A stretch of DNA of 64,000 nt from Asanoa ishikariensis (GCF_900107455.1 NZ_FNQB01000003.1:1860001-1924000), one strand, 5' to 3'; shown: positions 16,971 through 25,980, counted from the stretch's first letter. Notes: generated by a model not told the origin, from the letters alone. Numbers and translations: made by a program.

Positions 16971-18293
16971 CTACGCGAGCAGGTTACCCGCGGGTACGAC
17001 CAACTTCGGCTGCCCGTACGCGAGCCGGGCGGCCGCCTCCCGGGTGAGGAACTCCTGCGACTCCCGCATCGCCGCGCCGTACGCGTCGGCGGTGCGATCC
17101 GCGATCGTCGACCAGCCGTACCGCTTGGTCACCATGGTCCGGGCCTTCTTGGCCACCTTGCGGGCGAACCGCTCGTCGCCGAGCAGGGAGTCGACGGCGC
17201 CGGCGAGGGCGTCCGGGTCGCTGTGCGGGAACGTCACGCCGGTGACGCCCGACTCGACGATCTCGGCCAGCCCTCCGGTGTCCGCGACGGCCAGCGGGGC
17301 GCCCGCGGCGGCCGCCTCCAGGGCGACCATGCCGAACGGCTCGTAGAGGCTCGGCACCACGGTGGTGTCCGTCGCGGCGAGCAGTGCGGGCAGGGTGGCC
17401 TCGCTCTGGAAGCCGACGAAGCTGACCTTGTCGGGAATGCCCAGCCGGTGCGTCTCGGACTCGAGCTCCCCGCGGAACGGCCCGTCGCCGGCGATGACCA
17501 CACGCAGCCCCGGGTGGTCGGCGGCCAGCTTCGGCACCGCCCGGATGATGTGCTGGACGCCCTTCTCGTACACCAGGCGCCCGGCGAACCCGACCAGCGG
17601 GCCGTCACCGGCGAACTGCTTGCGGGCGGTCGCGACCGCGCGCGGCCCGGCCCGCCAGACCCGGTCGTTGACCCCGTTGGGGATCACCTCGACCCGCTCG
17701 GGCGGCAGTTCGAGGAGGCGGGAGACCTCCCACTTCATGTACGACGAGCAGACCAGGATCTTGCACGCCTCGCGAGCCAGCCACCACTCGACGCTGTGGA
17801 TGCAGCGGTTCATCTCGTCCGGCAGCCAGCCCTGGTGCCGGCCGGCCTCGGTGGCGTGGATCGTCGCGACCAGCGGCAGGTCGAGGTGCTCCTTGAGCGT
17901 CACGGCGGTGTGCGTGACCAGCCAGTCGTGGGCGTGGATGACGTCGTACTCGCCGGTCTCGGTCGCGCGCAGGGCCGCCCGGGTCAGCGTGTGGTTGAAC
18001 GCCATGGTCCAGGCCAGCAGCGACGGTGTGGCCAACGGGAAGTTCGGCGGGTCCTCGGGCGCACGGACGATCCGTACCCCCTCCTGGTATTCCTCCAGGG
18101 GCGCGCCGGCCGCGTGCCGGGTCACCACGGTGACCTCGTGGCCGTCCCGGGCGAGCGAGGTGGCCAGGGAGTGCACGTGCCGGCCGAGGCCACCCACCAC
18201 CACCGGCGGATACTCCCACGACAGCATCAGGACACGCCTGATGCCCGAACCGGTGACCGGTTCGTCGTCGAGAACGTCGGCGGTGCGTTTCAT
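16971..18293 (-). CDS. GT4 glycosyltransferase (Rv3032-like glucosyltransferase)
   Basis: A 440-residue GT-B enzyme. The N-terminal domain has VLMLSWEYPPVVVGGLGRHV (21-40) with the acceptor-side glycine loop; the nucleotide-sugar domain has FAGRLVYEKGV, and the retaining GT4 E-x7-E pair is Glu318/Glu326 (YEPFGMVALE). The sequence follows mycobacterial Rv3032, an alpha-1,4-glucosyltransferase for glycogen and methylglucose polysaccharide, more than generic GT4 enzymes. The start at 18293 gives the short natural N-terminus; the long upstream frame is non-coding. It is divergent to a GH63/MGH1-like hydrolase, suggesting both act in alpha-glucan metabolism. Donor is inferred to be UDP- or ADP-glucose. 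Confidence 0.85.
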   Translation of the reverse strand: MKRTADVLDDEPVTGSGIRRVLMLSWEYPPVVVGGLGRHVHSLATSLARDGHEVTVVTRHAAGAPLEEYQEGVRIVRAPEDPPNFPLATPSLLAWTMAFNHTLTRAALRATETGEYDVIHAHDWLVTHTAVTLKEHLDLPLVATIHATEAGRHQGWLPDEMNRCIHSVEWWLAREACKILVCSSYMKWEVSRLLELPPERVEVIPNGVNDRVWRAGPRAVATARKQFAGDGPLVGFAGRLVYEKGVQHIIRAVPKLAADHPGLRVVIAGDGPFRGELESETHRLGIPDKVSFVGFQSEATLPALLAATDTTVVPSLYEPFGMVALEAAAAGAPLAVADTGGLAEIVESGVTGVTFPHSDPDALAGAVDSLLGDERFARKVAKKARTMVTKRYGWSTIADRTADAYGAAMRESQEFLTREAAARLAYGQPKLVVPAGNLLA

Positions 18294-18536
18294 GGCCCGG
18301 CCCCCTCGCGGTAAACCCTGGACATACGGCAATAGGCACCCGAGCGGGTGCCAGCGTGCCAACTGGGTCTTTTGGGAGCCTAGGGCAATCAGCGGCAAAG
18401 ACCCCTCAATGCCGCGAAATATGTCGTTTACCGGCGCGCCATGCGGCAGGATGCGGTCCGGCCGCCAATGACCACAAAGGAAACACGCCCGTCGCAGAAT
18501 GGCCGTTGAACAACGACGCAAGGGAAGATCGTTGAC
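18294..18536. promoter_or_regulatory. Divergent promoter region of GT4 and glycosidase genes
   Basis: This 243-bp gap between two divergent genes is less GC-rich than its flanks, especially around 18395-18440 and 18470-18500. It must contain both promoters. I see no clear operator palindrome. Confidence 0.4.
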
Positions 18537-21191
18537 ATGGAGGTGACCCCCGAGGTGCTGGCCGAGCAGGCGCGGCTCGCGGAGGCCGACAGCGGCGCGC
18601 GGCCGTGGCGCTCGTGGGGTCCATACCTGTCCGAACGCGCCTGGGGCACGGTCCGCGAGGACTACAGCGAGCACGGCACCGCCTGGGACTACTTCCCCCA
18701 CGACCACGCCCGGTCCCGCACCTACCGGTGGAACGAGGACGGGATGGCCGGGATCTGCGACGACCGGCAGACCTTCTGCTTCGCGCTCGGCCTGTGGAAC
18801 GGCGTCGACCCGATCCTCAAGGAGCGGATGTTCGGCCTGGGCGGCGACGGCGGCAACCACGGCGAGGACGTCAAGGAGTACTGGTGGTACGAGGACTCCA
18901 CTCCCACCCACTCGCTCCTGCGCTGGCGTTACCACTACCCGCAGGCGGCGTTTCCCTATGACCGGCTGGTAGCGGTCAACGCGTTGCGGCGGCGCGACGA
19001 ACCCGAATATGAGTTGGTGGACACCGGGGTGTTCGCCGACGATCGGTTCTGGGCGGTGACCGTCGAGTACGCCAAGGCCGGCCCGACGGACGTGTGCGTG
19101 CGGGTGACCGTCGCCAACCGGGGTCCGGAGGCGGCGACGCTGCACGTGCTGCCCACGTTGTGGTTTCGGAACACGTGGTCCTGGGGGCTGCCCGGCCGCG
19201 ACGACGTGCCGGTGCTGGCCGCCGAGGGAACCAACCGGTTGGTGGGAAAGCACTGGGTGCTCGGCGAGCTCGTGCTGGAGGGCGACGGGGAGCCCGAGCC
19301 GCTGCTCTGCGACAACGAGTCCAACGCCCAGCGGCTCTGGGGCCTGGCCGGCGGCTCGGACTATCCGAAGGACGGCATCAACGACCACGTCACGCAGGGC
19401 GCGGCGACGGTCAACCCGGCGGGGACCGGCACCAAGGGCTCGCTGCACTACGTGCTCGACGTGCCGGCGCGCTCGTCGGCCACGATCCGGCTGCGGCTGA
19501 GCTCGACCGCGGTGCCCGGCGTCCCCGCCGCCACTTCGCCTGTTCTGGACCTCGGCGCCGACCACGACGCGGTGTTCGCCGCGCGGCGGGCCGAGGCCGA
19601 CGAGTTCTACGCCGCGCTGACGCCTCCTGGTGCCTCGGCGGACGAGGGGGCGGTGCTCCGGGCGGCGATCGCCGGGCTGCTGTGGGGCAAGCAGTTCTAC
19701 CACTTCGACGTGCGGCAGTGGCTCGACGGCGACCCGGGATCGCCGGCACCGCCGACCGGGCGCCGGCACGGACGCAACAGCGCGTGGCGCCACATGACCA
19801 ACTTCGATGTGATCTCCATGCCGGACCCGTGGGAGTACCCCTGGTTCGCCGCCTGGGACCTGGCCTTCCACTGTGTCACCCTGGCCCGGGTCGACCCCGC
19901 CTTCGCCAAGCAGCAGCTACTCCTGCTGCTGCGCGAGTGGTACATGCACCCCAACGGCCAGATCCCCGCGTACGAGTGGGCGTTCGGCGACGTGAACCCG
20001 CCGGTGCACGCCTGGGCCGCCCTACGCGTCTTCGAGATCGACGGCGGGCACGACGTCGACTTCCTCGCCCGGGCCATGCACAAGCTGCTGCTCAACTTCA
20101 CCTGGTGGGTCAACCGCAAGGACGTCACCGGCAACAACGTGTTCGAGGGCGGCTTCCTCGGGCTCGACAACGTCGGACCGTTCGACCGTTCGGCCGCGCT
20201 GCCGGTCGCCGGGGTGCTCGAACAGTCCGACGGCACCGGCTGGATGGCCATGTACGCGCTGAACCTGCTCGACATGGCGCTGACCCTGGCGGTGCACGAG
20301 CCCGCGTACGAGGACATCGCCACGAAGTTCTTCGAGCACTTCGCCTACATCGCGTCCGGGGCGTACGAACAGGGGTTGTGGGACGCCGACGACGCGTTCT
20401 TCTACGACGTGCTGCGGCTGCCGGACGGCTCGCGGGTGCCGCTGAAGGTGCGCTCGGTGGTCGGGCTGCTGCCGCTGGCCGCGACCGCGTCGATGTCGGC
20501 CATGATGGTCAACCGGCTGCCCGAGCTGTCCCAGCGGCTGCGCTGGTTCCTGCACAACCGTCCGGAGTACGGCCTGGTCGTCGGCACCCGCCGCCGGTCC
20601 GGCGACGGTCGCCAGCAGCGGTTGCTCGCGATGGTCGCACCGGACCAGCTCGTACGGATGTTGGCCCGGATGTTCGACGAGTCGGAGTTCCTGTCCCCAT
20701 ACGGTCTGCGGACGCTGTCCCGGCAGCACCTGGACAAGCCGTTCACGGTCTCGTTGGGCGGGCAGGAGTTCACGGTCGGCTACGAGCCCGCCGAGTCGAC
20801 CAGCGGGCTGTTCGGCGGCAACTCCAACTGGCGCGGGCCGATCTGGCTGCCCACGAACTTCCTGCTGATCGGGGCGCTGCGGGAGTTCGCCTCCTTCTTC
20901 GGTACCGACCTGCTGGTCGAGTACCCGACCGGTTCCGGGTCGAAGCTGCCGCTGCACGAGATCGCCGACGACCTCTCGCGGCGGCTGATCGGCCTGTTCA
21001 CCCGGGACCGCAACGGGCGGCGAGCGATCTACGGCGCGTGCGAGCTGTTCCAGACCCACCCGGACTGGCGGGACCTGATCTCGTTCCCGGAGTACTTCCA
21101 CGGCGACAACGGCGCCGGTCTCGGCGCCTGGCACCAGACGGGCTGGACCGCCCTGGTCGCGGACCTGATCCTGACCGTTCGCCGCCCATAG
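18537..21191 (+). CDS. GH63/MGH1-like glycoside hydrolase
   Basis: An 884-residue soluble protein without signal peptide. Its start (LAEADSGARPWRSWGPYLSERAWGTVREDYSEHGTAW) and segments such as WAFGDVNPPVHAWAALRVFE and LFGGNSNWRGPIWLPTNFLLI are typical of the (alpha/alpha)6-barrel GH63/MGH1-like proteins, which include mannosylglycerate and glucosylglycerate hydrolases and alpha-glucosidases. Many actinobacterial members are only annotated as glucosidase. The N-terminal 330 residues are beta-rich, the rest is the helical barrel with acidic residues in the central cavity. Divergent from the GT4 glucosyltransferase. The substrate is probably an alpha-glucoside or glucosylglycerate-type compound. 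Confidence 0.82.
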   Translation: MEVTPEVLAEQARLAEADSGARPWRSWGPYLSERAWGTVREDYSEHGTAWDYFPHDHARSRTYRWNEDGMAGICDDRQTFCFALGLWNGVDPILKERMFGLGGDGGNHGEDVKEYWWYEDSTPTHSLLRWRYHYPQAAFPYDRLVAVNALRRRDEPEYELVDTGVFADDRFWAVTVEYAKAGPTDVCVRVTVANRGPEAATLHVLPTLWFRNTWSWGLPGRDDVPVLAAEGTNRLVGKHWVLGELVLEGDGEPEPLLCDNESNAQRLWGLAGGSDYPKDGINDHVTQGAATVNPAGTGTKGSLHYVLDVPARSSATIRLRLSSTAVPGVPAATSPVLDLGADHDAVFAARRAEADEFYAALTPPGASADEGAVLRAAIAGLLWGKQFYHFDVRQWLDGDPGSPAPPTGRRHGRNSAWRHMTNFDVISMPDPWEYPWFAAWDLAFHCVTLARVDPAFAKQQLLLLLREWYMHPNGQIPAYEWAFGDVNPPVHAWAALRVFEIDGGHDVDFLARAMHKLLLNFTWWVNRKDVTGNNVFEGGFLGLDNVGPFDRSAALPVAGVLEQSDGTGWMAMYALNLLDMALTLAVHEPAYEDIATKFFEHFAYIASGAYEQGLWDADDAFFYDVLRLPDGSRVPLKVRSVVGLLPLAATASMSAMMVNRLPELSQRLRWFLHNRPEYGLVVGTRRRSGDGRQQRLLAMVAPDQLVRMLARMFDESEFLSPYGLRTLSRQHLDKPFTVSLGGQEFTVGYEPAESTSGLFGGNSNWRGPIWLPTNFLLIGALREFASFFGTDLLVEYPTGSGSKLPLHEIADDLSRRLIGLFTRDRNGRRAIYGACELFQTHPDWRDLISFPEYFHGDNGAGLGAWHQTGWTALVADLILTVRRP

Positions 21192-21207
21192 GGGGCACTA
21201 TGGGGGA

Positions 21208-22191
21208 ATGGAGGCTTCCGTCGCGTTGCGTCCGGTCGACGGTGTGCACGTCACGACGTTGATCGACAACTACACCGACGTGCTGCTGCCCGACGAGGGC
21301 CCGATCCGGCGGTGGGGTGCGATCGGCACCGGCGGCCGCGCCGCGCCGGTGCCCGACTCGATCTCGATCTCCGGTCAGACGGTCGACGGGCTGCGCGCCG
21401 AGCACGGCTTCTCGGCGCTGGTGGAGCTCCGGGTCGCGGGGGCCGTCCGACGGATCCTGTTCGACGCCGGTGTGACGCCCGACGGGCTGATCGGCAACCT
21501 GGACCGGCTGGAGCTGCGGCCGGACTCGTTCGAGTCGATCGTCTTCAGCCACGGGCACTTCGACCACGTGATGGGCCTCGACGGGGTGGCGCGCCGGCTC
21601 GGCTCGACCAACATGCCCGTCTACCTGCACCCGGACTTCTGGCGGCAACGGCGGCTCGTCTCCGGCCCCGACCGCGCGTTCGAGCTTCCGGTGCCGTCGC
21701 GTTCGGCGATCGAGGGCGTCGGCTTCTCGATCATCGAGGGCCGCCAACCGTCGTACCTGCTGGACGGGATGTTGCTGGTCACCGGCGAGGTCGACCGGAC
21801 CGTGCCCTTCGAGCAGGGCCTTCCCAACCACCAGGCGTACGTGTCCGGGGAGTGGCAGCCGGACCCGCTGATCCACGACGACCAGGCGCTCGTGCTCCAC
21901 GTGGCGGGCAAGGGTTTGGTCATCCTGACCGGCTGCGGCCACGCCGGGGTGGTCAACATCGTCCGCTACGCGCGCCGACTGACGGGCGTCGACCAGGTGT
22001 ACGCGGTGCTGGGCGGCTTCCACCTGCGCGCCGGCCCGGTGGTCACCGAGACGGTGACGGCGCTGGCCGAGCTGTCGCCAGCGCTGCTGGTCCCGTCGCA
22101 CTGCACGTCGTGGACGGCGCAGCAGGCGCTGGCCGCGGCGATGCCCGACGCGACCCGGCCCAACACCGTCGGCACGCGGTTCGAGCTCTAG
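21208..22191 (+). CDS. Metallo-beta-lactamase fold hydrolase (DHPP-synthase-like)
   Basis: A 327-residue cytoplasmic protein of the MBL superfamily. The metal motif is HGHFDH (about residues 112-117); further ligands are likely in TGCGHAGVVNIV and the late GGFHL and HCTSW segments. The GCGHAG and GGFHL pattern is characteristic of the subgroup named after 7,8-dihydropterin-6-methyl-4-(beta-D-ribofuranosyl)-aminobenzene-5'-phosphate synthase. Its real reaction in actinobacteria is not known. It starts 16 bp after the glycosidase gene and is probably co-transcribed. The last 4 bp overlap the opposing small gene. Confidence 0.82.
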   Translation: MEASVALRPVDGVHVTTLIDNYTDVLLPDEGPIRRWGAIGTGGRAAPVPDSISISGQTVDGLRAEHGFSALVELRVAGAVRRILFDAGVTPDGLIGNLDRLELRPDSFESIVFSHGHFDHVMGLDGVARRLGSTNMPVYLHPDFWRQRRLVSGPDRAFELPVPSRSAIEGVGFSIIEGRQPSYLLDGMLLVTGEVDRTVPFEQGLPNHQAYVSGEWQPDPLIHDDQALVLHVAGKGLVILTGCGHAGVVNIVRYARRLTGVDQVYAVLGGFHLRAGPVVTETVTALAELSPALLVPSHCTSWTAQQALAAAMPDATRPNTVGTRFEL

Positions 22192-22400
22192 GTCTTCTTC
22201 TTCTTGTCGTCGTCCTCGTCGCGGCCGCCCTCGATCGCGCTGACGATGGCGCCGGTGATGTCGCCGGCCGGGACCGCGATCTCCTCGCCCTCCGAGGCCT
22301 CTTCCTCGGACAGGTTCGGCTCAGGCCCGGTGGCGGCGCCCGCGAAACCGAACTCGTTGGGCTCGTTGGGCTCTTCGTCTCTTTCCTTGGGGTCACCCAT
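22188..22400 (-). CDS. Small acidic hypothetical protein
   Basis: A 70-residue protein, highly acidic with many Glu and Asp and a C-terminal DDDKKKK stretch. It lacks hydrophobic core segments except AVPAGDITGAIVSAIEGG and is probably largely disordered. No family recognised. It starts 46 bp downstream of the MobA-like gene on the same strand. An ATG start with GAAAG-rich coding and the Micromonosporaceae style of short acidic proteins support that it is real, but this is uncertain. Confidence 0.5.
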   Translation of the reverse strand: MGDPKERDEEPNEPNEFGFAGAATGPEPNLSEEEASEGEEIAVPAGDITGAIVSAIEGGRDEDDDKKKKT

Positions 22401-22446
22401 GCCTCCCCCCTACCCCACCTGGGAGGTTGGATGCGCGACCTCGTGG

Positions 22447-23043
22447 TCATTCGCCCCGGTCGAGCCCGTAGAGGGTGAGCGCGTCGGGGTTGTCCAGGTG
22501 GTTGCCATCGGCGACCGCGTCGCAGGCGATGTCGACGATCTCGTCCTTGTGCGCGAGCAGATAAGGACGCGCCCCGACGTCGGACTTGGCCAGCGTGGCC
22601 ACCCCAGCCCAGTGCCGGCGCCCGAGCAGCATCGGGTAGCTGCGCAGCCCGTCATAGGTGGCGCAGACCAACGCACCGGGGTGCGGCAGCAGGGCCACCC
22701 GCCGGGCCGCCTCTACGGTCACCCCCGGCATGTCGACGGTGAGCACGAGCGCGGCGTCCGCCTCGTCGTCCTCCAGGGCTTCGAGCCCTTTTCGGAGACT
22801 GGACCCGAGCCCGGTCCCCCACGCCTTGTCGACCACGACGGTGGTGCCGGTGAGCGCGGCCGCGCCGCGCACCTGGTTGGCCGCGGCGCCCAGCACCACG
22901 ACCAACGGCGCACAGCCGACCTCACGGGCGATCTCACACACCGAGTCGACCAGGAGCGCGTCACCTTGCCTCAGCAACGCCTCCGGGCCTCCGATGCGCC
23001 GACCGCCACCGGCAGCAACCACAATCCCCGCGATCCGTCCCAC
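22447..23043 (-). CDS. MobA-like NTP transferase family protein
   Basis: A 198-residue Rossmann-like nucleotidyltransferase. The N-terminal nucleotide loop reads IVVAAGGGRRIGGPEALL; LTVDMPGVT (about residues 100-108) is the metal-binding Asp motif. It resembles MocA/MobA proteins, which transfer CMP or GMP to molybdopterin, and the nucleotidyltransferases of the carbon monoxide dehydrogenase clusters. Note that the usual Lys after GxP is Glu here (GGPEAL), which may weaken phosphate binding. The GTG start has GGAGG about 8 nt upstream. No molybdoenzyme genes are in the window. Confidence 0.75.
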   Translation of the reverse strand: MGRIAGIVVAAGGGRRIGGPEALLRQGDALLVDSVCEIAREVGCAPLVVVLGAAANQVRGAAALTGTTVVVDKAWGTGLGSSLRKGLEALEDDEADAALVLTVDMPGVTVEAARRVALLPHPGALVCATYDGLRSYPMLLGRRHWAGVATLAKSDVGARPYLLAHKDEIVDIACDAVADGNHLDNPDALTLYGLDRGE

Positions 23044-23206
23044 GCCAGCCTCCGCACGGCGACCGAATCGATACGCCTAGCAGTCTCACCACTCACAGTG
23101 GCCACACGCACCCCACGAGTCGCCTATCCGACGAGGCCGAGCGGTCGCGGCGCGGGCCGGGCCGGGGTCCCCGCGCGTGTCGCGCATAGATGCCGATGTG
23201 TTCGAG

Positions 23207-23254
23207 GAGCGAACGTGTTTTCGCATGTGCCTACATGCGAAAACATGTGCGCTC
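23207..23254. other. Long imperfect inverted repeat (22-bp arms, 4-nt loop)
   Basis: Arms 23207-23228 and 23233-23254 pair at 20 of 22 positions, with loop GCCT. The central part (TGTTTTCGCATGT) is markedly A/T-richer than the surroundings. It lies between the end of the polymerase gene and the start of the MobA-like gene, both on the minus strand. No T-run follows on either strand, so it may be an attenuator, an operator for a dimeric protein, or a terminator of unusual shape. Confidence 0.6.
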
Positions 23255-23322
23255 CGGGAAGACACCACCGCCAGGCACTGACCCGCCCGCGCGGGCGACA
23301 CGACAGTGCGACCCGATGCGCG

Positions 23323-24987
23323 TTACTTGGCCTCCGCGTAGCACTCGACCGCTACCGCTTCCATCGGGAAGCGGACCTCTGTGTCGCCGAACAGGGTCGC
23401 GGTGGCGCGGGCGCCGGCCGTGTGGACCGCCTCGATGACCGACTCCGCCTGGTCGGCCGGGCAGTGCACGAGCACCTCGTCGTGCTGGAAGAGGACCAGC
23501 TCCGCGGGCGTGCCCGCCAGCGCCGTGCGCAGCGTCGCCAGCAGGGCCAGCGCCCACTCGGCCGCCGTGGCCTGGATGACGAAGTTGCGGGTGAAGCGGC
23601 CCCGAGCCCTCGACCGGCCCGCGTCGGGTGCGTCGACCGTCTCGTAGCCCGACTCCCCCATCGAGACCGACACCGACGACGGCGGGCACGTGCGGCCCAG
23701 CCACGACCGGACCAGGCCGCCGCCCTCGCCGGTGCGGGCCGCGCTCTCGACATAGTCGAACGCCGTCGGATAGTGCGTGCGCAGCGCCGCCAGGGCGGGG
23801 ATGGCCGCGCCGCCGGTCTGGCCGTACATCGCGCCCAGCATGGCGACCTTGGCCTTGGCGCGGTCGCCGTCGAAGGCGTCGTTGGCCAGCGCCGCGTAGA
23901 GGTCGCCGGCCCGGCCGGCGGCGGCCAGGCGGGCGTCGCCGGAGACCGCGGCCAGCACGCGCGGCTCGAGCTGGGCGGCGTCGGCCACCACCAGGCGCCA
24001 GCCCGGGTCGGCGATCACCGCGCGGCGGACCACCTTGGGGATCTGCAGCGCTCCCCCGCCCCTGCTGGCCCAGCGGCCCGAGACCACGCCGCCCGGCACG
24101 TATTCGGCTCGGAAGCGGCCCTCGTGGACCCAGGCGTCGCGCCACGCCCAGCCGTGTGCCGTCCAGATGCGGAACAGCTCCTTGTAGGCGAGGACCGGGC
24201 GGATCGCCGGGTGGTCGATGTGCTGCAGCGTCCAGGATCGGGTGTTGGGCACGTCGACGCCGGCCCGGTGGAAGGCTTTGAGCAGCTCGCCGGGCGACTC
24301 CGGGTGCAGGTAGCGCACACCGAAAGCGGCGGCGATCTCGGCCGCCAGCGTCACCAGCTTGGCCGGCGGGCCGCCGACCGCGGACGGGGGCCCCAGCATC
24401 GAGCGGAGCAGCTCGTCGTGCACGTCGGCCCGCCACGGCAACCCCGTGAAGCCCATCTCGGCCGCGACCAGGGCACCCGCTGACTCGGCCGCCACCAGCA
24501 GGCGGAACCGCCCCGGCGAGGTGGGCACCGCGGCCATCCGGGCGCGCTGGTCCGCGTAGACCGTGAGGAGGTCTTCCAGCGAGACCGGCGGAGCGGCCTG
24601 CGGCGCCTCGAACAGCGAGCCCTGCGCGTCACCGGGCGGCGATGCGGCGACCGCCGGCGGGTCGGGCGGCACGGGCGTGCCGCGCAGCCGGGCCAGAGCG
24701 GCACCGACCGAGCGCGGCGCGCCCCACGCGCCGGCCGAGCCCAGCAGCAGCGCCTCGGTGAGCTCGACGTCGTGGCAGCGCTCGACCCGGACGCCGGCGG
24801 CGAGCAACCGCGGGTAGAGAGCGGGAGTCGACGGCCAGATCCAGCGGGGCCGGGCCGACGACTCCCAGGAGGCCACCGCGGTGGCCAGCGACGGCGCGCT
24901 CACGGCAGGACCGGTTGGGCGACCCCCGTCGTCGAGCGGCAGGAGCCGACCCGACCCGCCCTCCCCCGGAACCGCCGCGACCAGCAC
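23323..24987 (-). CDS. Bifunctional 3'-5' exonuclease/DNA polymerase (PolA relative)
   Basis: A 554-residue family A polymerase lacking the 5'-nuclease domain. Polymerase motif A is DAAQLEPRVLA, motif B is RAKAKVAMLGAMYGQ (the conserved Lys and Tyr-Gly are present) and motif C is LFQHDEVLVH. The N-terminal 200 residues take the place of the proofreading exonuclease and look degenerate. Actinobacteria often carry this second PolA-like gene beside full-length polA; it may act in repair synthesis. The GTG at 24987 gives the usual N-terminus. It follows ngcG by 29 bp, and a strong hairpin lies 69 bp past its stop. Confidence 0.87.
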   Translation of the reverse strand: MLVAAVPGEGGSGRLLPLDDGGRPTGPAVSAPSLATAVASWESSARPRWIWPSTPALYPRLLAAGVRVERCHDVELTEALLLGSAGAWGAPRSVGAALARLRGTPVPPDPPAVAASPPGDAQGSLFEAPQAAPPVSLEDLLTVYADQRARMAAVPTSPGRFRLLVAAESAGALVAAEMGFTGLPWRADVHDELLRSMLGPPSAVGGPPAKLVTLAAEIAAAFGVRYLHPESPGELLKAFHRAGVDVPNTRSWTLQHIDHPAIRPVLAYKELFRIWTAHGWAWRDAWVHEGRFRAEYVPGGVVSGRWASRGGGALQIPKVVRRAVIADPGWRLVVADAAQLEPRVLAAVSGDARLAAAGRAGDLYAALANDAFDGDRAKAKVAMLGAMYGQTGGAAIPALAALRTHYPTAFDYVESAARTGEGGGLVRSWLGRTCPPSSVSVSMGESGYETVDAPDAGRSRARGRFTRNFVIQATAAEWALALLATLRTALAGTPAELVLFQHDEVLVHCPADQAESVIEAVHTAGARATATLFGDTEVRFPMEAVAVECYAEAK

Positions 24988-25016
24988 GAGGTCATCTAAC
25001 CCCAGAGGTACGACAA

Positions 25017-25970
25017 CTACTTCGTGATGCTGCCCGTCAGGCCCGCCTGGACCTGGCGCTGGAAGATGATGTAGACCGCGAGCACCGGGAGCATCGCCAT
25101 GGTGAGGCCGGCGAACATGCCCGACCAGTCGGACCGGTAACCCTGGTTGACCGACAGGTCGATCAGGGCCTGCGCGATCGGCGCCTTCTTCGTCTCGCCG
25201 CTCTCGGGCTGCATCAGCAGGACCGGCAGGTACCACTGGTTCCACTGGCCGATGACGTTGAAGATGCCGATGCTGATCAGGCCCGGCTTGGCCATCGGCA
25301 GCATGACCCGGAAGAACAGCGCGGTGTGCGAGCAGCCGTCGACCAACCCAGCCTCCGCGACCGTCGAGGGCAGCGTGCGGAAGAACGAGTGCATGAAGAA
25401 GACGGTGAACGACAGCGACCAGGCGACGTAGACGAGGATCAGCATCGCGTACTGGTTGTGTCCGAGGAACGGCAGGATCTTGCCCATGTTGTCGATGCCC
25501 TTGTAGAGCGGCACCGCGGCCATGTAGACGGGCAGCGTCAGACCGGCCAGGAACATGTAGTAGATGACGCGGTTGCCGGGGAACTCGTACCGTGCCAGCA
25601 CGTACGCGGCCATCGAACCGAGCAGCATCGTGAAGAACACGCCGCCACCGACGATGATGATCGTGTCGAGGAAGACGTCGTTGAAGTGGCCGTTGGACCA
25701 GGCCCGGGAGAAGTTGTCCCAGTGCAGGCCGTCCGGGATCATCGACAGCGGGTTGCGGATGATCTCAGCGTCGGACTTGAACGACGACATGACGACCCAC
25801 AACAGCGGAAGCACCACCATGGCGCCCCACACGATGAGGAACAGGTGCGAGAAACCGCTGACCGCGACGTCGCCGACCGAGGAGCCCTTGGGGCCGGAGC
25901 GACCCTTGCCGGGCGGCGGCGGCTGCACGCCTACGGTGCCCGTCGCGGGTGGCGTGGTGACCGTGCTCAT
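25017..25970 (-). CDS. ngcG: Carbohydrate ABC transporter permease NgcG-like
   Basis: A 317-residue permease of the MalG class. A proline/glycine-rich cytoplasmic tail of about 40 residues precedes six transmembrane helices; the EAA loop reads VAEAGLVDGCSHTALFFRVMLP. With the upstream permease and binding protein it matches NgcEFG, the Streptomyces importer of N-acetylglucosamine and diacetylchitobiose. It starts 10 bp after ngcF ends. No ATPase gene follows; the next gene is a DNA polymerase relative. NgcEFG of Streptomyces also uses a shared ATPase (MsiK). Confidence 0.85.
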   Translation of the reverse strand: MSTVTTPPATGTVGVQPPPPGKGRSGPKGSSVGDVAVSGFSHLFLIVWGAMVVLPLLWVVMSSFKSDAEIIRNPLSMIPDGLHWDNFSRAWSNGHFNDVFLDTIIIVGGGVFFTMLLGSMAAYVLARYEFPGNRVIYYMFLAGLTLPVYMAAVPLYKGIDNMGKILPFLGHNQYAMLILVYVAWSLSFTVFFMHSFFRTLPSTVAEAGLVDGCSHTALFFRVMLPMAKPGLISIGIFNVIGQWNQWYLPVLLMQPESGETKKAPIAQALIDLSVNQGYRSDWSGMFAGLTMAMLPVLAVYIIFQRQVQAGLTGSITK

Positions 25971-25980
25971 GCCATCGCTC

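Noticed and set aside
19094-21262. 722-residue open frame overlapping the glycosidase gene
   Set aside because: Same-strand frame shift of the GH63-like gene, Arg-rich and without motifs.
23211-23224. CGAACGTGTTTTCG as a LexA (SOS) box
   Set aside because: One mismatch from the consensus, lies within a long hairpin and is not at the promoter of a known SOS gene; kept only as a curiosity.
22204-24483. 759-residue plus-strand frame
   Set aside because: Antisense to the MobA-like and polymerase genes; no domain pattern.
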